In this document: positions 20,565 to 29,227 of the stretch, one piece after another
Layout: every line of letters starts with the position of its first letter
How positions within the stretch are numbered: the first letter of the stretch is position 1
Assembly (NCBI GenBank): GCA_001890945.1
Contig: MLAX01000001.1
Coordinates: 248,001 to 312,000 of the forward strand
Origin: Alphaproteobacteria bacterium AO1-B
Lineage (GTDB): Bacteria; Pseudomonadota; Alphaproteobacteria; Rhizobiales; Stappiaceae
Direction: 5' to 3'
DNA: 64,000 nucleotides
Program-made: the position numbers and the translations under genes
Notes under the pieces: model-generated
The model's input: only the letters and a program-made list of their open reading frames with translations
What the model was told of the DNA's origin: nothing
The model's database searches: none

Positions 20565-22091
20565 ATGGCAACCGAAATTCGCGTCCCAACGCTTGGGGAA
20601 TCCGTATCTGAGGCAACCATTGCTCAGTGGTTCAAAAAACCGGGTGACGCCATCAATCAGGATGAGCCGCTGGTCGAGCTGGAGACGGACAAGGTAACCG
20701 TTGAAGTTCCAGCACCGGCATCCGGCACACTGGAATCCATCGTGGTCAAGGAAGGCGACACCGTTGAAGTTGGCGCTCTGCTTGGTCAAATCGCAGAAGG
20801 TGCAGGCGCTGCAGCTGCCGCACCGGCGGCTTCCGCGCCGGCTCCTGCCAAGACAGAAGCTCCGGCGGCCAAAGCTGAGCTCGTTGACGTTGTCACCCCG
20901 AGCGCGGGCGAAAGCGTGACCGAAGCTGAAGTTGGCGAATGGAGCGTCAAGGTTGGCGATACCGTCAAGGCGGACGACACGCTTGTCGAACTGGAAACCG
21001 ACAAGGCCGCTCAGGAAGTTCCAGCTCCAGTCGCAGGCACCGTTGTCAAGATCGCGGCTGAAACCGGCGCAACCGTCGAGCCGGGCGTTCTGCTGTGTCA
21101 GATCGATCCGTCCGGTGCAGGCGCTGCCGCCGCCGCCCCGGCTGCAGCAAGCGCTCCGGCTCCAGCAGCTGCCGCTCCAGCACAGAACACTGGCACCTCC
21201 ATGCCGCCGGCACCGTCAGCTGCCAAGATGATGGCGGAAAACAGTCTCTCTGGTGATCAGGTTGCTGGCTCTGGCAAACGCGGTCAGGTCCTGAAGGGCG
21301 ACGTCATCAACGCCATCGCCTCCGGCGCGACATCGGCCTCTGCTCCGGCGCCGGCAGCTGTTGCCCGTGGCCCGGTTGCAGCCGAAGACGAAGTCCGCGA
21401 AGAGCGCGTGCGCATGACCAAGCTGCGCCAGACCATCGCGCGCCGCCTGAAAGATGCGCAAAACACTGCAGCCATGCTGACTACCTACAACGAGGTGGAC
21501 ATGGGTCCGGTCATGGAACTGCGCAAGCAGTACAAGGATCTATTTGAGAAGAAACACGGCGTGAAGCTCGGCTTCATGGGCTTCTTCACAAAAGCTGTAA
21601 CCCATGCGCTGAAAGAGATCCCGGCTGTGAATGCCGAGATCGATGGCACGGACATCATCTACAAGAACTTTGCCCACATCGGCGTTGCGGTTGGTACGGA
21701 CAAAGGCTTGGTGGTTCCGGTTGTCCGGGATGCGGACCAGATGTCAATTGCCGAGATCGAACAGGAAATCGGCAACCTCGGCCGCAAGGCGCGGGACGGT
21801 AAGCTCGGCATGGCCGACATGACCGGTGGGACCTTCACCATCTCCAACGGCGGTGTCTACGGCTCGCTGATGTCTTCGCCGATCCTGAATGCGCCGCAGT
21901 CCGGTATTCTGGGCATGCACAAGATCCAGGAACGCCCGATGGCTGTGAACGGTCAGGTGGTGATCCGCCCGATGATGTATCTGGCGCTGTCCTATGACCA
22001 CCGGATTGTCGACGGCAAAGAAGCCGTGACCTTCCTGGTGCGCGTCAAGGAAAGCCTGGAAGATCCGCAGCGTCTGGTTCTGGATCTCTGA
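20565..22091 (+). CDS. sucB: 2-oxoglutarate dehydrogenase E2, two lipoyl domains
   Basis: 508 residues, about 100 more than E. coli SucB. The extra length is a second lipoyl domain: lipoyl lysines are K43 (ELETDKVTV) and K147 (ELETDKAAQ), each domain followed by an Ala/Pro-rich flexible linker. A peripheral subunit-binding domain comes next ([12 protein letters not shown]...[11 protein letters not shown]), then the succinyltransferase core ending with catalytic [13 protein letters not shown]. It transfers the succinyl group to CoA. It follows sucA by 63 bases with AAGAGAAGG before the ATG. Confidence 0.97.
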   Translation: MATEIRVPTLGESVSEATIAQWFKKPGDAINQDEPLVELETDKVTVEVPAPASGTLESIVVKEGDTVEVGALLGQIAEGAGAAAAAPAASAPAPAKTEAPAAKAELVDVVTPSAGESVTEAEVGEWSVKVGDTVKADDTLVELETDKAAQEVPAPVAGTVVKIAAETGATVEPGVLLCQIDPSGAGAAAAAPAAASAPAPAAAAPAQNTGTSMPPAPSAAKMMAENSLSGDQVAGSGKRGQVLKGDVINAIASGATSASAPAPAAVARGPVAAEDEVREERVRMTKLRQTIARRLKDAQNTAAMLTTYNEVDMGPVMELRKQYKDLFEKKHGVKLGFMGFFTKAVTHALKEIPAVNAEIDGTDIIYKNFAHIGVAVGTDKGLVVPVVRDADQMSIAEIEQEIGNLGRKARDGKLGMADMTGGTFTISNGGVYGSLMSSPILNAPQSGILGMHKIQERPMAVNGQVVIRPMMYLALSYDHRIVDGKEAVTFLVRVKESLEDPQRLVLDL

Positions 22092-22131
22092 TCCGAACCA
22101 GTCTTCCTGTCATGCTCAAAGGAGCCGGACA

Positions 22132-22746
22132 ATGAGCCTGGAGTTTTTGATCACCGCTTTGATCGTGGTGCTGGTCCCTGGAACCGGGGTCGTCTACACG
22201 GTGGCGGTCGGTCTGGGCAAAGGCCGGCAGGCGGCAATCGCTGCCGCCTTCGGCTGCACGCTGGGCATTATTCCAGCAATCCTGGCGTCTGTCATTGGAC
22301 TGGCCGCGCTGATGCACACCAGCGCGCTGGTCTTTACGGCGGTCAAATACGCTGGCGTGGCATACCTGCTTTATCTTGCCTGGCAAACGCTGAAAGACAG
22401 CGGTCCGCTGGAGTTGAAGGCGGACAAGTCCAACCGTAAAAGCATGATCGGGACGGTTCGCACTGGGTTTTTGATCAACATCCTTAATCCGAAACTGACC
22501 GTGTTTTTCCTGGCGTTTTTGCCGCAGTTTGTCAGCCCGCAAGCAGCCAATCCAACTCTGGATATGGCATTGCTCGGCGGTGTGTTCATGGCGATGACCT
22601 TCGCGGTGTTCATCGTCTACGGCATGTTTGCGGCACTTGTCGGGGAAAAGGTGCTGCGCAGTGATACGGTCATGCTCTGGATGCGCCGTGCTGTTGCGAC
22701 AGCTTTTGCAGGTTTTGGCTTGCGCCTTGCGCTTGCAGAGCAGTGA
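22132..22746 (+). CDS. LysE/RhtB family amino-acid exporter
   Basis: 204 residues, about six membrane helices. It opens with the LysE pattern of a hydrophobic helix ending VLVPGTGVVYTV and carries FLINILNPKLTVFFLAFLPQF, the family signature. LysE/RhtB members export amino acids such as lysine, threonine or homoserine; the substrate is not predictable. It sits 40 bases after sucB and about 105 before lpdA, interrupting the oxoglutarate dehydrogenase genes. AAGGAGCC precedes the ATG. Confidence 0.9.
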   Translation: MSLEFLITALIVVLVPGTGVVYTVAVGLGKGRQAAIAAAFGCTLGIIPAILASVIGLAALMHTSALVFTAVKYAGVAYLLYLAWQTLKDSGPLELKADKSNRKSMIGTVRTGFLINILNPKLTVFFLAFLPQFVSPQAANPTLDMALLGGVFMAMTFAVFIVYGMFAALVGEKVLRSDTVMLWMRRAVATAFAGFGLRLALAEQ

Positions 22747-22852
22747 TGAGGTCTTTGAAAGACCTTCGAATTTCATTCTCCGGTTTCTGTTCTGACAACC
22801 GGTTTTAAAAGTGTCCGTAAGGGATAGAGAGAAAGAGGCTAAGGCGACCCAA

Positions 22853-24256
22853 ATGTCCCAATATGATCTTGTCGTCATTGGAACCGGCCCGGGCGGCTAT
22901 GTTTGCGCAATCAAGGCGGCCCAGCTCGGCCTGAAAACCGCTGTTGTTGAAAAAGAAGCGACCCTTGGCGGCACCTGCCTGAATATCGGCTGTATCCCGT
23001 CCAAGGCTCTGCTGCACGCATCAGAAATGTTCCATGAAGCGGGCCACGGGTTCGAGAAGCTCGGCATCAAGGTTGCCAAGCCGAAGCTCGATCTGCCGGG
23101 CATGATGAAACACAAGAGCGATGTTGTTGATGCAAATGTCAGCGGCATTTCTTTCCTGATGAAGAAAAACAAGATCGATGTCCACACCGGAATGGGCAAG
23201 ATCCTGGGCGCCGGCAAAGTCGAAGTCACTGACAGCGACGGCAAGGCATCTGTCATCGAAACGAAGAACATCGTGATTGCCACCGGCTCCGATGTGATGC
23301 CGCTGCCGGGCGTTGAAATCGACGAAAAGCAGATCGTCTCCTCCACCGGCGCCCTGGACCTTGAAAAAGTCCCTGGCAAGATGATCGTTGTCGGTGGCGG
23401 TGTGATTGGTCTGGAGCTCGGCTCGGTCTGGAACCGACTCGGCGCTGAAGTCACCGTTGTCGAGTTCATGCCGAAGATCCTTGGGCCCATGGATGGCGAC
23501 ATTTCCAAGAACTTTCAGCGGATCCTGAAAAAACAGGGCATGGCGTTCAAGCTGTCTTCCAAGGTCACGGGCGTTGAGAAGAAGGGCAAGGGCCTTGCGG
23601 TTTCCGTTGAACCCGCAGCCGGCGGCGATGCGGAAGTTCTCGAAGCCGATATCGTGCTGGTTGCCATTGGTCGCCGCGCGTACACGGAAGGTCTTGGTCT
23701 TGATCAGGCCGGCGTTGTTGTCGATGACCGTGGCCGGGTTCAGATCGACAATCATTACAAGACCAACGTCGACGGCATTTACGCAATCGGCGATGTGGTC
23801 GTCGGACCGATGCTCGCGCACAAGGCTGAGGATGAAGGTGTTGCGGTTGCCGAGATCCTCGCAGGCCAGGCTGGCCATGTGAACTACGACGTCATTCCGG
23901 GTGTTGTTTACACCCAGCCGGAAGTCGCCTCTGTCGGCAAGACGGAAGAGGAGTTGAAGGCGGCTGGTGTTGAGTACAAGACCGGCAAGTTCAACTTCAC
24001 GGCCAATGGCCGCGCGCGCGCCATGAACGCGACCGACGGCTTTGCCAAGGTTCTGTCCGACGCAAAAACCGATCAGGTGCTCGGTGTGCATATCGTCGGT
24101 TTCGGTGCCGGTGAAATGATCCACGAAGCCTGCGTTGTCATGGAATTCGGCGGTTCCGCGGAAGACCTCGGCCGTACCTGTCATGCGCACCCGACCATGT
24201 CGGAAGCCGTCAAGGAAGCCGCCATGGGGGCATTCGCCAAGCCGATCCATTCCTAA
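22853..24256 (+). CDS. lpdA: Dihydrolipoyl dehydrogenase
   Basis: 467 residues from the ATG at 22853; an in-frame GTG at 22811 would add 14 charged residues. FAD motif GTGPGGYVCAIKAA, redox disulfide GGTCLNIGCIPSKAL, NAD motif GGGVIGLELGS, and C-terminal active-site HAHPTMSEAVKEA. E3 component reoxidising the lipoyl groups of SucB, and possibly of other 2-oxoacid dehydrogenases. Followed by a strong terminator. Confidence 0.97.
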   Translation: MSQYDLVVIGTGPGGYVCAIKAAQLGLKTAVVEKEATLGGTCLNIGCIPSKALLHASEMFHEAGHGFEKLGIKVAKPKLDLPGMMKHKSDVVDANVSGISFLMKKNKIDVHTGMGKILGAGKVEVTDSDGKASVIETKNIVIATGSDVMPLPGVEIDEKQIVSSTGALDLEKVPGKMIVVGGGVIGLELGSVWNRLGAEVTVVEFMPKILGPMDGDISKNFQRILKKQGMAFKLSSKVTGVEKKGKGLAVSVEPAAGGDAEVLEADIVLVAIGRRAYTEGLGLDQAGVVVDDRGRVQIDNHYKTNVDGIYAIGDVVVGPMLAHKAEDEGVAVAEILAGQAGHVNYDVIPGVVYTQPEVASVGKTEEELKAAGVEYKTGKFNFTANGRARAMNATDGFAKVLSDAKTDQVLGVHIVGFGAGEMIHEACVVMEFGGSAEDLGRTCHAHPTMSEAVKEAAMGAFAKPIHS

Positions 24257-24278
24257 GAGGTCTGGAAAGTTTGAAATC

Positions 24279-24311
24279 AAAAAGCCCGGGTAAGCACCCG
24301 GGCTTTTTTTT
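24279..24311 (+). terminator. Rho-independent terminator after lpdA
   Basis: GCCCGGGT-AAGC-ACCCGGGC stem flanked by A4 on the left and T8 on the right. It closes the mdh-suc-lpdA transcription block and, being symmetrical, can also end the convergent FMN reductase gene. Confidence 0.92.
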
Positions 24312-24331
24312 GAGTACTGTCCTGAAGATGT

Positions 24332-24901
24332 TTAGGCGGCGCGCTTGGCGCCTTGCGCAGCAGATACCAGATCCGACAGGATTTCGCGCAAGGAGTGCTC
24401 CAGGTTCTCATCGGCCAGTTTACCCGCTTCAGTGCCGAACTTCTCGGTGAACGGCCCGATCGAGAGGCTGCCCCGAATGTCGGCTCCAAAGAAGCCCGCC
24501 GACCCGACCGCTGATTTCAGGACGCTGGCAGCACCGCCCGGTCCCATGGACGCGGACAAAGCAACTTGCGGCTTGTCCTGAAAGACCTTCATGTTGATGC
24601 GGGAGGCCCAGTCGAACACGTTCTTGAAGGCGGCGGTATATGTGCCGTTGTGTTCGGCGTAAGAAACAATCAGAGCATCTGCAGCAGCGATCTTTTCATG
24701 GAACCGTTTGGCTTCTTCTGGAATGCCGCCCTCGGTTTCCCGGTCAATGCTGTAAATCGGCATCTCGTAGTCGTTCAGATCGATGATCTCGATCTCCGCA
24801 TTTGGATCCAGATCAGAGGTGATGATGTCGCTTGCGGCTTGAACCACTTGCTTGTTGATGGATTGGCGGCTGTTTGTTGCTGCGAATGCTAGGATTTTCA
24901 T
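24332..24901 (-). CDS. NADPH-dependent FMN reductase family protein
   Basis: 189 residues, flavodoxin-like fold: N-terminal MKILAFAATNSRQSINKQV (phosphate-binding loop) and SYAEHNGTYTAAFKNVFDW (flavin-contact loop). These enzymes reduce FMN, quinones or azo compounds with NAD(P)H; substrate unknown. It is divergent from a LysR regulator across 119 bases, the usual arrangement for a LysR target gene. Confidence 0.88.
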   Translation of the reverse strand: MKILAFAATNSRQSINKQVVQAASDIITSDLDPNAEIEIIDLNDYEMPIYSIDRETEGGIPEEAKRFHEKIAAADALIVSYAEHNGTYTAAFKNVFDWASRINMKVFQDKPQVALSASMGPGGAASVLKSAVGSAGFFGADIRGSLSIGPFTEKFGTEAGKLADENLEHSLREILSDLVSAAQGAKRAA

Positions 24902-25020
24902 GGCTTAACCTCTTTGGTGATGTCGCACTGTCATCGTGTTGAACCCAATCTAATATGTTGTATATTTGCTTTGAAGATATCGAGATCCGCATCTAATGCG
25001 CGAAAATGTGACATAAGATC

Positions 25021-25902
25021 ATGCAGCACTGGACCGAGATTCGAACAGCCGCGCGTGTTGCGCGTTTGGGGACCGTAAGCGCTGCCGCCGAATCGCTCGG
25101 CGTTCACCGGGCGACCATCAATCGCCACGTCGACACTCTAGAGGCAGCGCTTGGTGGCAAACTGTTTCAACGCCATGCAAAGGGCTTTACGCCAACCGAT
25201 CTCGGGCGCGAACTGCTTCGCATTGCCGATACCGCTGACGAGCAGTTCGAGGAATTACATCGCAAGGCGCAAGGGCAGGGGGATGGGCTGAGGGGCGACT
25301 TCATCGTGACATCGATCGCGACCTATGCGCCAACACTGATGCCGATCTTACGGGCCTTTGGCGACAAGCACCCGGGCCTTACCATCCGGTTCATGGTTAG
25401 CGACAGCCTCCTGCGCTTGGAGTATGGCGAGGCCCATGTCGCGTTTCGTGCAGGTGGCCGGCCGGAAAATCCGGACAATGTGGTTCGGGAGTTTGAACGA
25501 ATAGAAATCGGTCTGTTCGCCCATCAAATCTACATTGACCGGCATGGCCTGCCCAACGGGGCAACTGACTTCCCAAAGCACCGGTTCGCCGGAACCGTGG
25601 ATCCGAACACGAGGGCAGGGTTCCAGCGTTGGCTGCACGAAAATGTCCCGGCTGAGTGTATTGCATTCCGTTCCAACTCTATGGGCACACTGGCGGAAGC
25701 TGTTCTCTGCGGTAATGGAATTGGGTTTCTGCCACGTGAGGCCGCTTTCGAACGCGGGGACTTGGTCGAAATTGTTCCCCCGGATCCGGATTGGCTCTCG
25801 ATGATGTGGATGGTCACTCATGTCGATCTGCACCGCTCGGCGAAAGTGCAGGCGTTTTTGAAGGAGTTGGACCATCTGCGGCGGACCGGCGATTGGCTCT
25901 AA
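25021..25902 (+). CDS. LysR family transcriptional regulator
   Basis: 293 residues. The N-terminal winged HTH (AARVARLGTVSAAAESLGVHRATINRHVDTLEA...) is slightly atypical in that the recognition helix reads HRATINRHV. A substrate-binding domain (about 90-293) follows. It probably regulates the divergent FMN reductase and itself; the shared 119-bp region contains AT-rich ATATGTTGTATAT near 24953. Inducer unknown. Confidence 0.88.
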   Translation: MQHWTEIRTAARVARLGTVSAAAESLGVHRATINRHVDTLEAALGGKLFQRHAKGFTPTDLGRELLRIADTADEQFEELHRKAQGQGDGLRGDFIVTSIATYAPTLMPILRAFGDKHPGLTIRFMVSDSLLRLEYGEAHVAFRAGGRPENPDNVVREFERIEIGLFAHQIYIDRHGLPNGATDFPKHRFAGTVDPNTRAGFQRWLHENVPAECIAFRSNSMGTLAEAVLCGNGIGFLPREAAFERGDLVEIVPPDPDWLSMMWMVTHVDLHRSAKVQAFLKELDHLRRTGDWL

Positions 25903-25979
25903 AGGAAATTCTCTAACTAAGCCGGACAGCCTGCTGCCGGATTAACGAAACGATCGGGAGTTTTCACTAGTCTGGGCAG

Positions 25980-26933
25980 ATGTCTCACAGTGCAACCGAT
26001 TCTCTGCTTGTCACGGCCAAACCGGATCTGAATGACCGGATCGCCAAATGGCTGGACCATTTGTCAGATGAGCGGCGCTTGTCCGACAAGACGCTGATTG
26101 CTTATGAGCGGGATCTTCGCCAGTTCTTGCGCTTTCTGACAGATCATTTGGGTGGTGCGCCGGGGATTAAGGATATTGCTGACTTGCGTCCGGCAGATTT
26201 TCGCGGGTTTTTGGCACAGCGCCGCCGCAACAAGGTCCAAAGCCGCTCGCTGGCACGCAGCCTGGCTGGCATCCGCTCGTTCCTGAAATTCCTGGAACGC
26301 CGGGGGGAGATCAACGCAGCCGCCTCGGATGCCGTCCGGCCACCACGTCAATCGCGTTCCTTGCCCAAACCGGTGTCTGCAAAGGATGCCATCGACATCA
26401 CCAGCGGTGATCTCGCGATGGAAACAGAGGCTTGGGTGGAGGCGCGCAATGCGGCTGTTTTGACGCTGCTCTATGGTTGCGGACTGCGTATTTCCGAAGC
26501 ACTGTCACTGACCGGCAAGATGGCCCCGCAGCCAGGTACGAAGTCTATGCGAATTGTCGGCAAGGGCCGTAAAGAGCGGATCGTGCCAATCCTGCCGGCT
26601 GTGTGTGAGGCGGTGGCCAATTACATAAAGCTCTGCCCTTATGCGATCTCACCAGACGGTCCGTTGTTTCTCGGGGCGCGCGGCGGTCCGCTCAATCCGC
26701 GGATGATCCAGTTGTCCATGGCCAAACTGCGCGGCGCACTTGGTCTTCCTGAAACCGCCACACCTCACGCCCTTCGGCATTCGTTCGCGACCCATCTTCT
26801 GGCCGGCGGCGGCGATCTTCGAACAATTCAGGAATTACTCGGACACGCAAGCCTGGCATCCACCCAGATCTATACCGAGATCGACAGTGCCCATTTGCTG
26901 GCCGCCTACGACAAGGCGCATCCGCGGCGGTAG
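25980..26933 (+). CDS. xerC: Tyrosine recombinase XerC
   Basis: 317 residues. N-terminal SAM-like core-binding domain (about 20-110) and catalytic domain with the R-K-H-R-H-Y set: GLRISEALSL, KGRKERIVPIL, HALRHSFATHLL and LGHASLASTQIY. Chromosome dimer resolution with XerD at dif. Size and motifs fit the housekeeping enzyme, and no phage or integron genes accompany it. In related genomes it lies near priA and the sucAB-lpdA block. Confidence 0.93.
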   Translation: MSHSATDSLLVTAKPDLNDRIAKWLDHLSDERRLSDKTLIAYERDLRQFLRFLTDHLGGAPGIKDIADLRPADFRGFLAQRRRNKVQSRSLARSLAGIRSFLKFLERRGEINAAASDAVRPPRQSRSLPKPVSAKDAIDITSGDLAMETEAWVEARNAAVLTLLYGCGLRISEALSLTGKMAPQPGTKSMRIVGKGRKERIVPILPAVCEAVANYIKLCPYAISPDGPLFLGARGGPLNPRMIQLSMAKLRGALGLPETATPHALRHSFATHLLAGGGDLRTIQELLGHASLASTQIYTEIDSAHLLAAYDKAHPRR

Positions 26934-27213
26934 TTGGGTTCTTTTTTGGCCGGAGCAACAAAGGAAAGACTTGGTGAGTCTGCCATGCGTCAGTGTTGAC
27001 AGGCGGCGAATTGCCTGCCTGCTCTACCGGCCTGCATTTTGAGGCAGCGGGCTTTCAAGACTGTGCATGGCATTTCACTTGATTGGCAGGCCAGACCCGG
27101 CATCATGGAGTGGGGTGAAACGGGATGACTGGAAACGTTTCGGACAAGGCCGCTGTGATAAACACCGTTTTGGACTGAAGCAAGCGCAACGCATCATGGA
27201 GCGGAGGAGCAGG

Positions 27214-27645
27214 ATGCAAGGAACGCTTTTAGCCGTCGCTTTCGTGGCCGGATTGGCGGTCTTATCTTTGCCTGCACAGGCACAAACGGGATCAGGAACC
27301 GAAAGAATTTACTGTCCGATTCCGGAGGACGGTGTGTGGGTCAATCCGGACGCAGCGCCCAAGGAAATCAGCCGGGTTGAGGTAGAAAGCCGATGCGAAA
27401 ATGAACAGGTATTTGTGCGCGCTCGGGCGTTTACCTCCTGTATCCCCCGTGACTGCAAGTGGGGATGGACCAAGGGGGAACTCCGCTCCGATGGCGCCGT
27501 GCGGGTCCTGTTGATCGGGTTTTTGAGCAGTAAGGATATGACTTTAAAAGCCTTTGGGGATTTGCTCGATGTCCGTGTCGTGAATATCCTGAATGACTTG
27601 TCTGAGCCAAACGAAACAAAAGTTTACAATCTTCGCCGCAAATAG
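27214..27645 (+). CDS. Small secreted protein, unknown function
   Basis: 143 residues from the ATG at 27214, which has GGAGGAG directly upstream; in-frame ATGs at 27196 and 27067 are possible but less well placed. Residues 1-25 are a Sec signal peptide ending LPAQAQ. The mature part has four cysteines (YCPIP, SRCEN, SCIPRDC), suggesting two disulfides, and a CKWGWTKG segment followed by VRVLLIGFLSSKDMTL. I recognise no family. Confidence 0.6.
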   Translation: MQGTLLAVAFVAGLAVLSLPAQAQTGSGTERIYCPIPEDGVWVNPDAAPKEISRVEVESRCENEQVFVRARAFTSCIPRDCKWGWTKGELRSDGAVRVLLIGFLSSKDMTLKAFGDLLDVRVVNILNDLSEPNETKVYNLRRK

Positions 27646-27759
27646 TTCGGATCTTAACTCTGGCATAAACAGCTGGAAGGTTTTTCTTGGTCATCACTTC
27701 GATCTGAGTTACGCTAGGTTACGTAGAGGGATTGCACGAGCAAACAGAGGGAACAGACT

Positions 27760-27993
27760 ATGCGTCTATTAACTACTGGTATCGCGGCCCTTGCGGTCAG
27801 CACTTTCGCACTTGCCCCGGCCCATGCCTGCTCTTGGGGCAAAACGGCAAAAGCGAAAGACATGACCGTTGCCGAAACGACTGTGGCGCCTGAGATCGAC
27901 ACCGATATCTCGATCGCTACCAATGACCTCAGCGATCAAGTCCTTCAGGAAATGACAGTTCCGGAAGTTGAGACCGAGGAGCCAGCGGAATAA
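27760..27993 (+). CDS. Small exported acidic protein, unknown function
   Basis: 77 residues. Signal peptide (MRLLTTGIAALAVSTFALAP, cleavage near AHA) followed by a short acidic mature peptide beginning CSWGK and ending in a Glu-rich tail (VPEVETEEPAE). AGAGGGA lies upstream of the ATG and a clear terminator follows 26 bases after the stop, so it is very probably a real gene. Confidence 0.6.
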   Translation: MRLLTTGIAALAVSTFALAPAHACSWGKTAKAKDMTVAETTVAPEIDTDISIATNDLSDQVLQEMTVPEVETEEPAE

Positions 27994-28018
27994 ACGACAG
28001 CACTCAATGCTCCAAAGC

Positions 28019-28047
28019 ACCCGCTGCTATGGCAGCGGGTTTTTTTA
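28019..28047 (+). terminator. Rho-independent terminator
   Basis: Perfect 9-bp stem ACCCGCTGC / GCAGCGGGT, TATG loop, followed by T7. It ends the small acidic protein gene and lies just outside the convergent cation transporter stop. Confidence 0.9.
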
Positions 28048-28050
28048 TGC

Positions 28051-28719
28051 CTAGCGGACAACACTATCAGGTGCAGTGCCAAGTTCGTGGTCCGAGCCGG
28101 TCTCAGTGTCCGTCTGCCTGTACTCTGCGATCGCCTGTTTGAGGATCTGCACTGCGGAGTTGACAAAGAGGCTCGCCATCAGACCAGCGACGATGAGATC
28201 CGGCCAACCGGTCGCCGTTCCCCAAACCCCAAGTGCCGCCAGCATAACCGCGACGTTGCCGATCGCATCGTTGCGGGAGCAGAGCCAGACCGAGCGGACA
28301 TTGGCATCACCATCCTTGTAGCGAACCAGAACCAGGACGCTGATCAGGTTTACAGCCAAGGCCAGGAACCCGATGGCCCCCATGATTTCAGCTTTTGGAG
28401 TTCCAAGGACTAGAAACTGGTAAGCGGTCGATCCGCCGACCCAGAGACCCATCAGCAACAGGCTTCCTCCTTTGAACAACGCCGCGATTGCCCGGGTTCT
28501 CAAAGATGCGCCGATAACGGCCAGCGAAATTCCGTAGGTGATCGCATCGCCGAAAAAGTCGAGCGCATCGGCTTGTAGTGCCTGGGAGCGCGCCGCATGT
28601 CCGGCGGCCATTTCCACGACAAACATGGTCGCATTCAGGGCGATCACCAGCCACAGCCGCCGTTTGTAATCCTGGGAAACCCCATCGAATTTTGCGTTCG
28701 ATCCGCAACATCCGGCCAT
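28051..28719 (-). CDS. Cation diffusion facilitator-like metal transporter
   Basis: 222 residues, about six membrane helices, without the usual C-terminal cytoplasmic domain. An N-terminal MAGCCGS cysteine pair could bind metal. Acidic motifs in membrane segments, LQADALDFFGDA and CSRNDAIGNVAVM, correspond to CDF metal sites. Likely inner-membrane efflux of a divalent heavy metal. Divergent from a MerR regulator whose operator overlaps this gene's promoter. Confidence 0.85.
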   Translation of the reverse strand: MAGCCGSNAKFDGVSQDYKRRLWLVIALNATMFVVEMAAGHAARSQALQADALDFFGDAITYGISLAVIGASLRTRAIAALFKGGSLLLMGLWVGGSTAYQFLVLGTPKAEIMGAIGFLALAVNLISVLVLVRYKDGDANVRSVWLCSRNDAIGNVAVMLAALGVWGTATGWPDLIVAGLMASLFVNSAVQILKQAIAEYRQTDTETGSDHELGTAPDSVVR

Positions 28720-28753
28720 ACCACTGAACTCCTTGATTTTTATTTCTTGGTTC

Positions 28754-28784
28754 TGTGTAATCCCTATAGCGGCTAGAGGTTCAA
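28754..28784 (-). promoter_or_regulatory. MerR-type promoter and operator of the metal transporter
   Basis: On the minus strand a -35-like TTGAAC and a weak -10-like TACACA are separated by 19 bases, the long spacer typical of MerR-activated promoters. The spacer holds a 17-bp near-palindrome, CCTCTAGCCGCTATAGG (plus-strand 28763-28779), with one mismatched pair apart from its centre. Known MerR-family regulators of this kind untwist such promoters when metal binds. Confidence 0.75.
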
Positions 28785-28793
28785 GAGGGTTTT

Positions 28794-29216
28794 ATGGATT
28801 TTTCAATCGGAGAATTGTCAAAGGCGACAGGTGTGAAAGTTCCGACGATCCGCTACTACGAAAAAGAAGGGCTCATCGAAGCCCCGATCCGAACCGAGGG
28901 CAATCAGCGACGCTACCAGGAGCGGGACCTCGACCGGCTTCGGTTTTTAAAACACTGCCGGGATCTTGGTTTGCCGATGGAGGCCATCCGGGAACTGATT
29001 GACCTCAGCCTTCACCCGGAAAAACCCTGCAGCAACGCAAACCGAATTGCGGCTGAGCAACTCCAAGCCGTCCGCGCGCGCATTGCGCATTTGAAAAAAC
29101 TGGAAAAGGAACTGGCCCGGATCAACGCAAGCTGCACCGGCGAGCACCCGGCCGCCGATTGCAACATTTTGAAAGCCTTCAGCGATCATGATCTGTGTTT
29201 GTCAGATCACAAGTGA
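28794..29216 (+). CDS. MerR family heavy-metal-responsive regulator (CadR/PbrR/ZntR-like)
   Basis: 140 residues. N-terminal winged helix (FSIGELSKATGVKVPTIRYYEKEGLI), dimerisation coiled coil (about 82-112), then a metal-binding end. Cysteines C79, C114 and C123 match the spacing of divalent-metal MerR proteins (Zn/Cd/Pb type), with extra C135. It should activate the divergent transporter. Which metal it senses cannot be told. Confidence 0.9.
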   Translation: MDFSIGELSKATGVKVPTIRYYEKEGLIEAPIRTEGNQRRYQERDLDRLRFLKHCRDLGLPMEAIRELIDLSLHPEKPCSNANRIAAEQLQAVRARIAHLKKLEKELARINASCTGEHPAADCNILKAFSDHDLCLSDHK

Positions 29217-29227
29217 TCGCAAAGAAA

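Noticed and set aside
25980..26933. Phage or integron integrase
   Set aside because: Length, motifs and location fit housekeeping XerC, with no attachment repeats or phage genes nearby.
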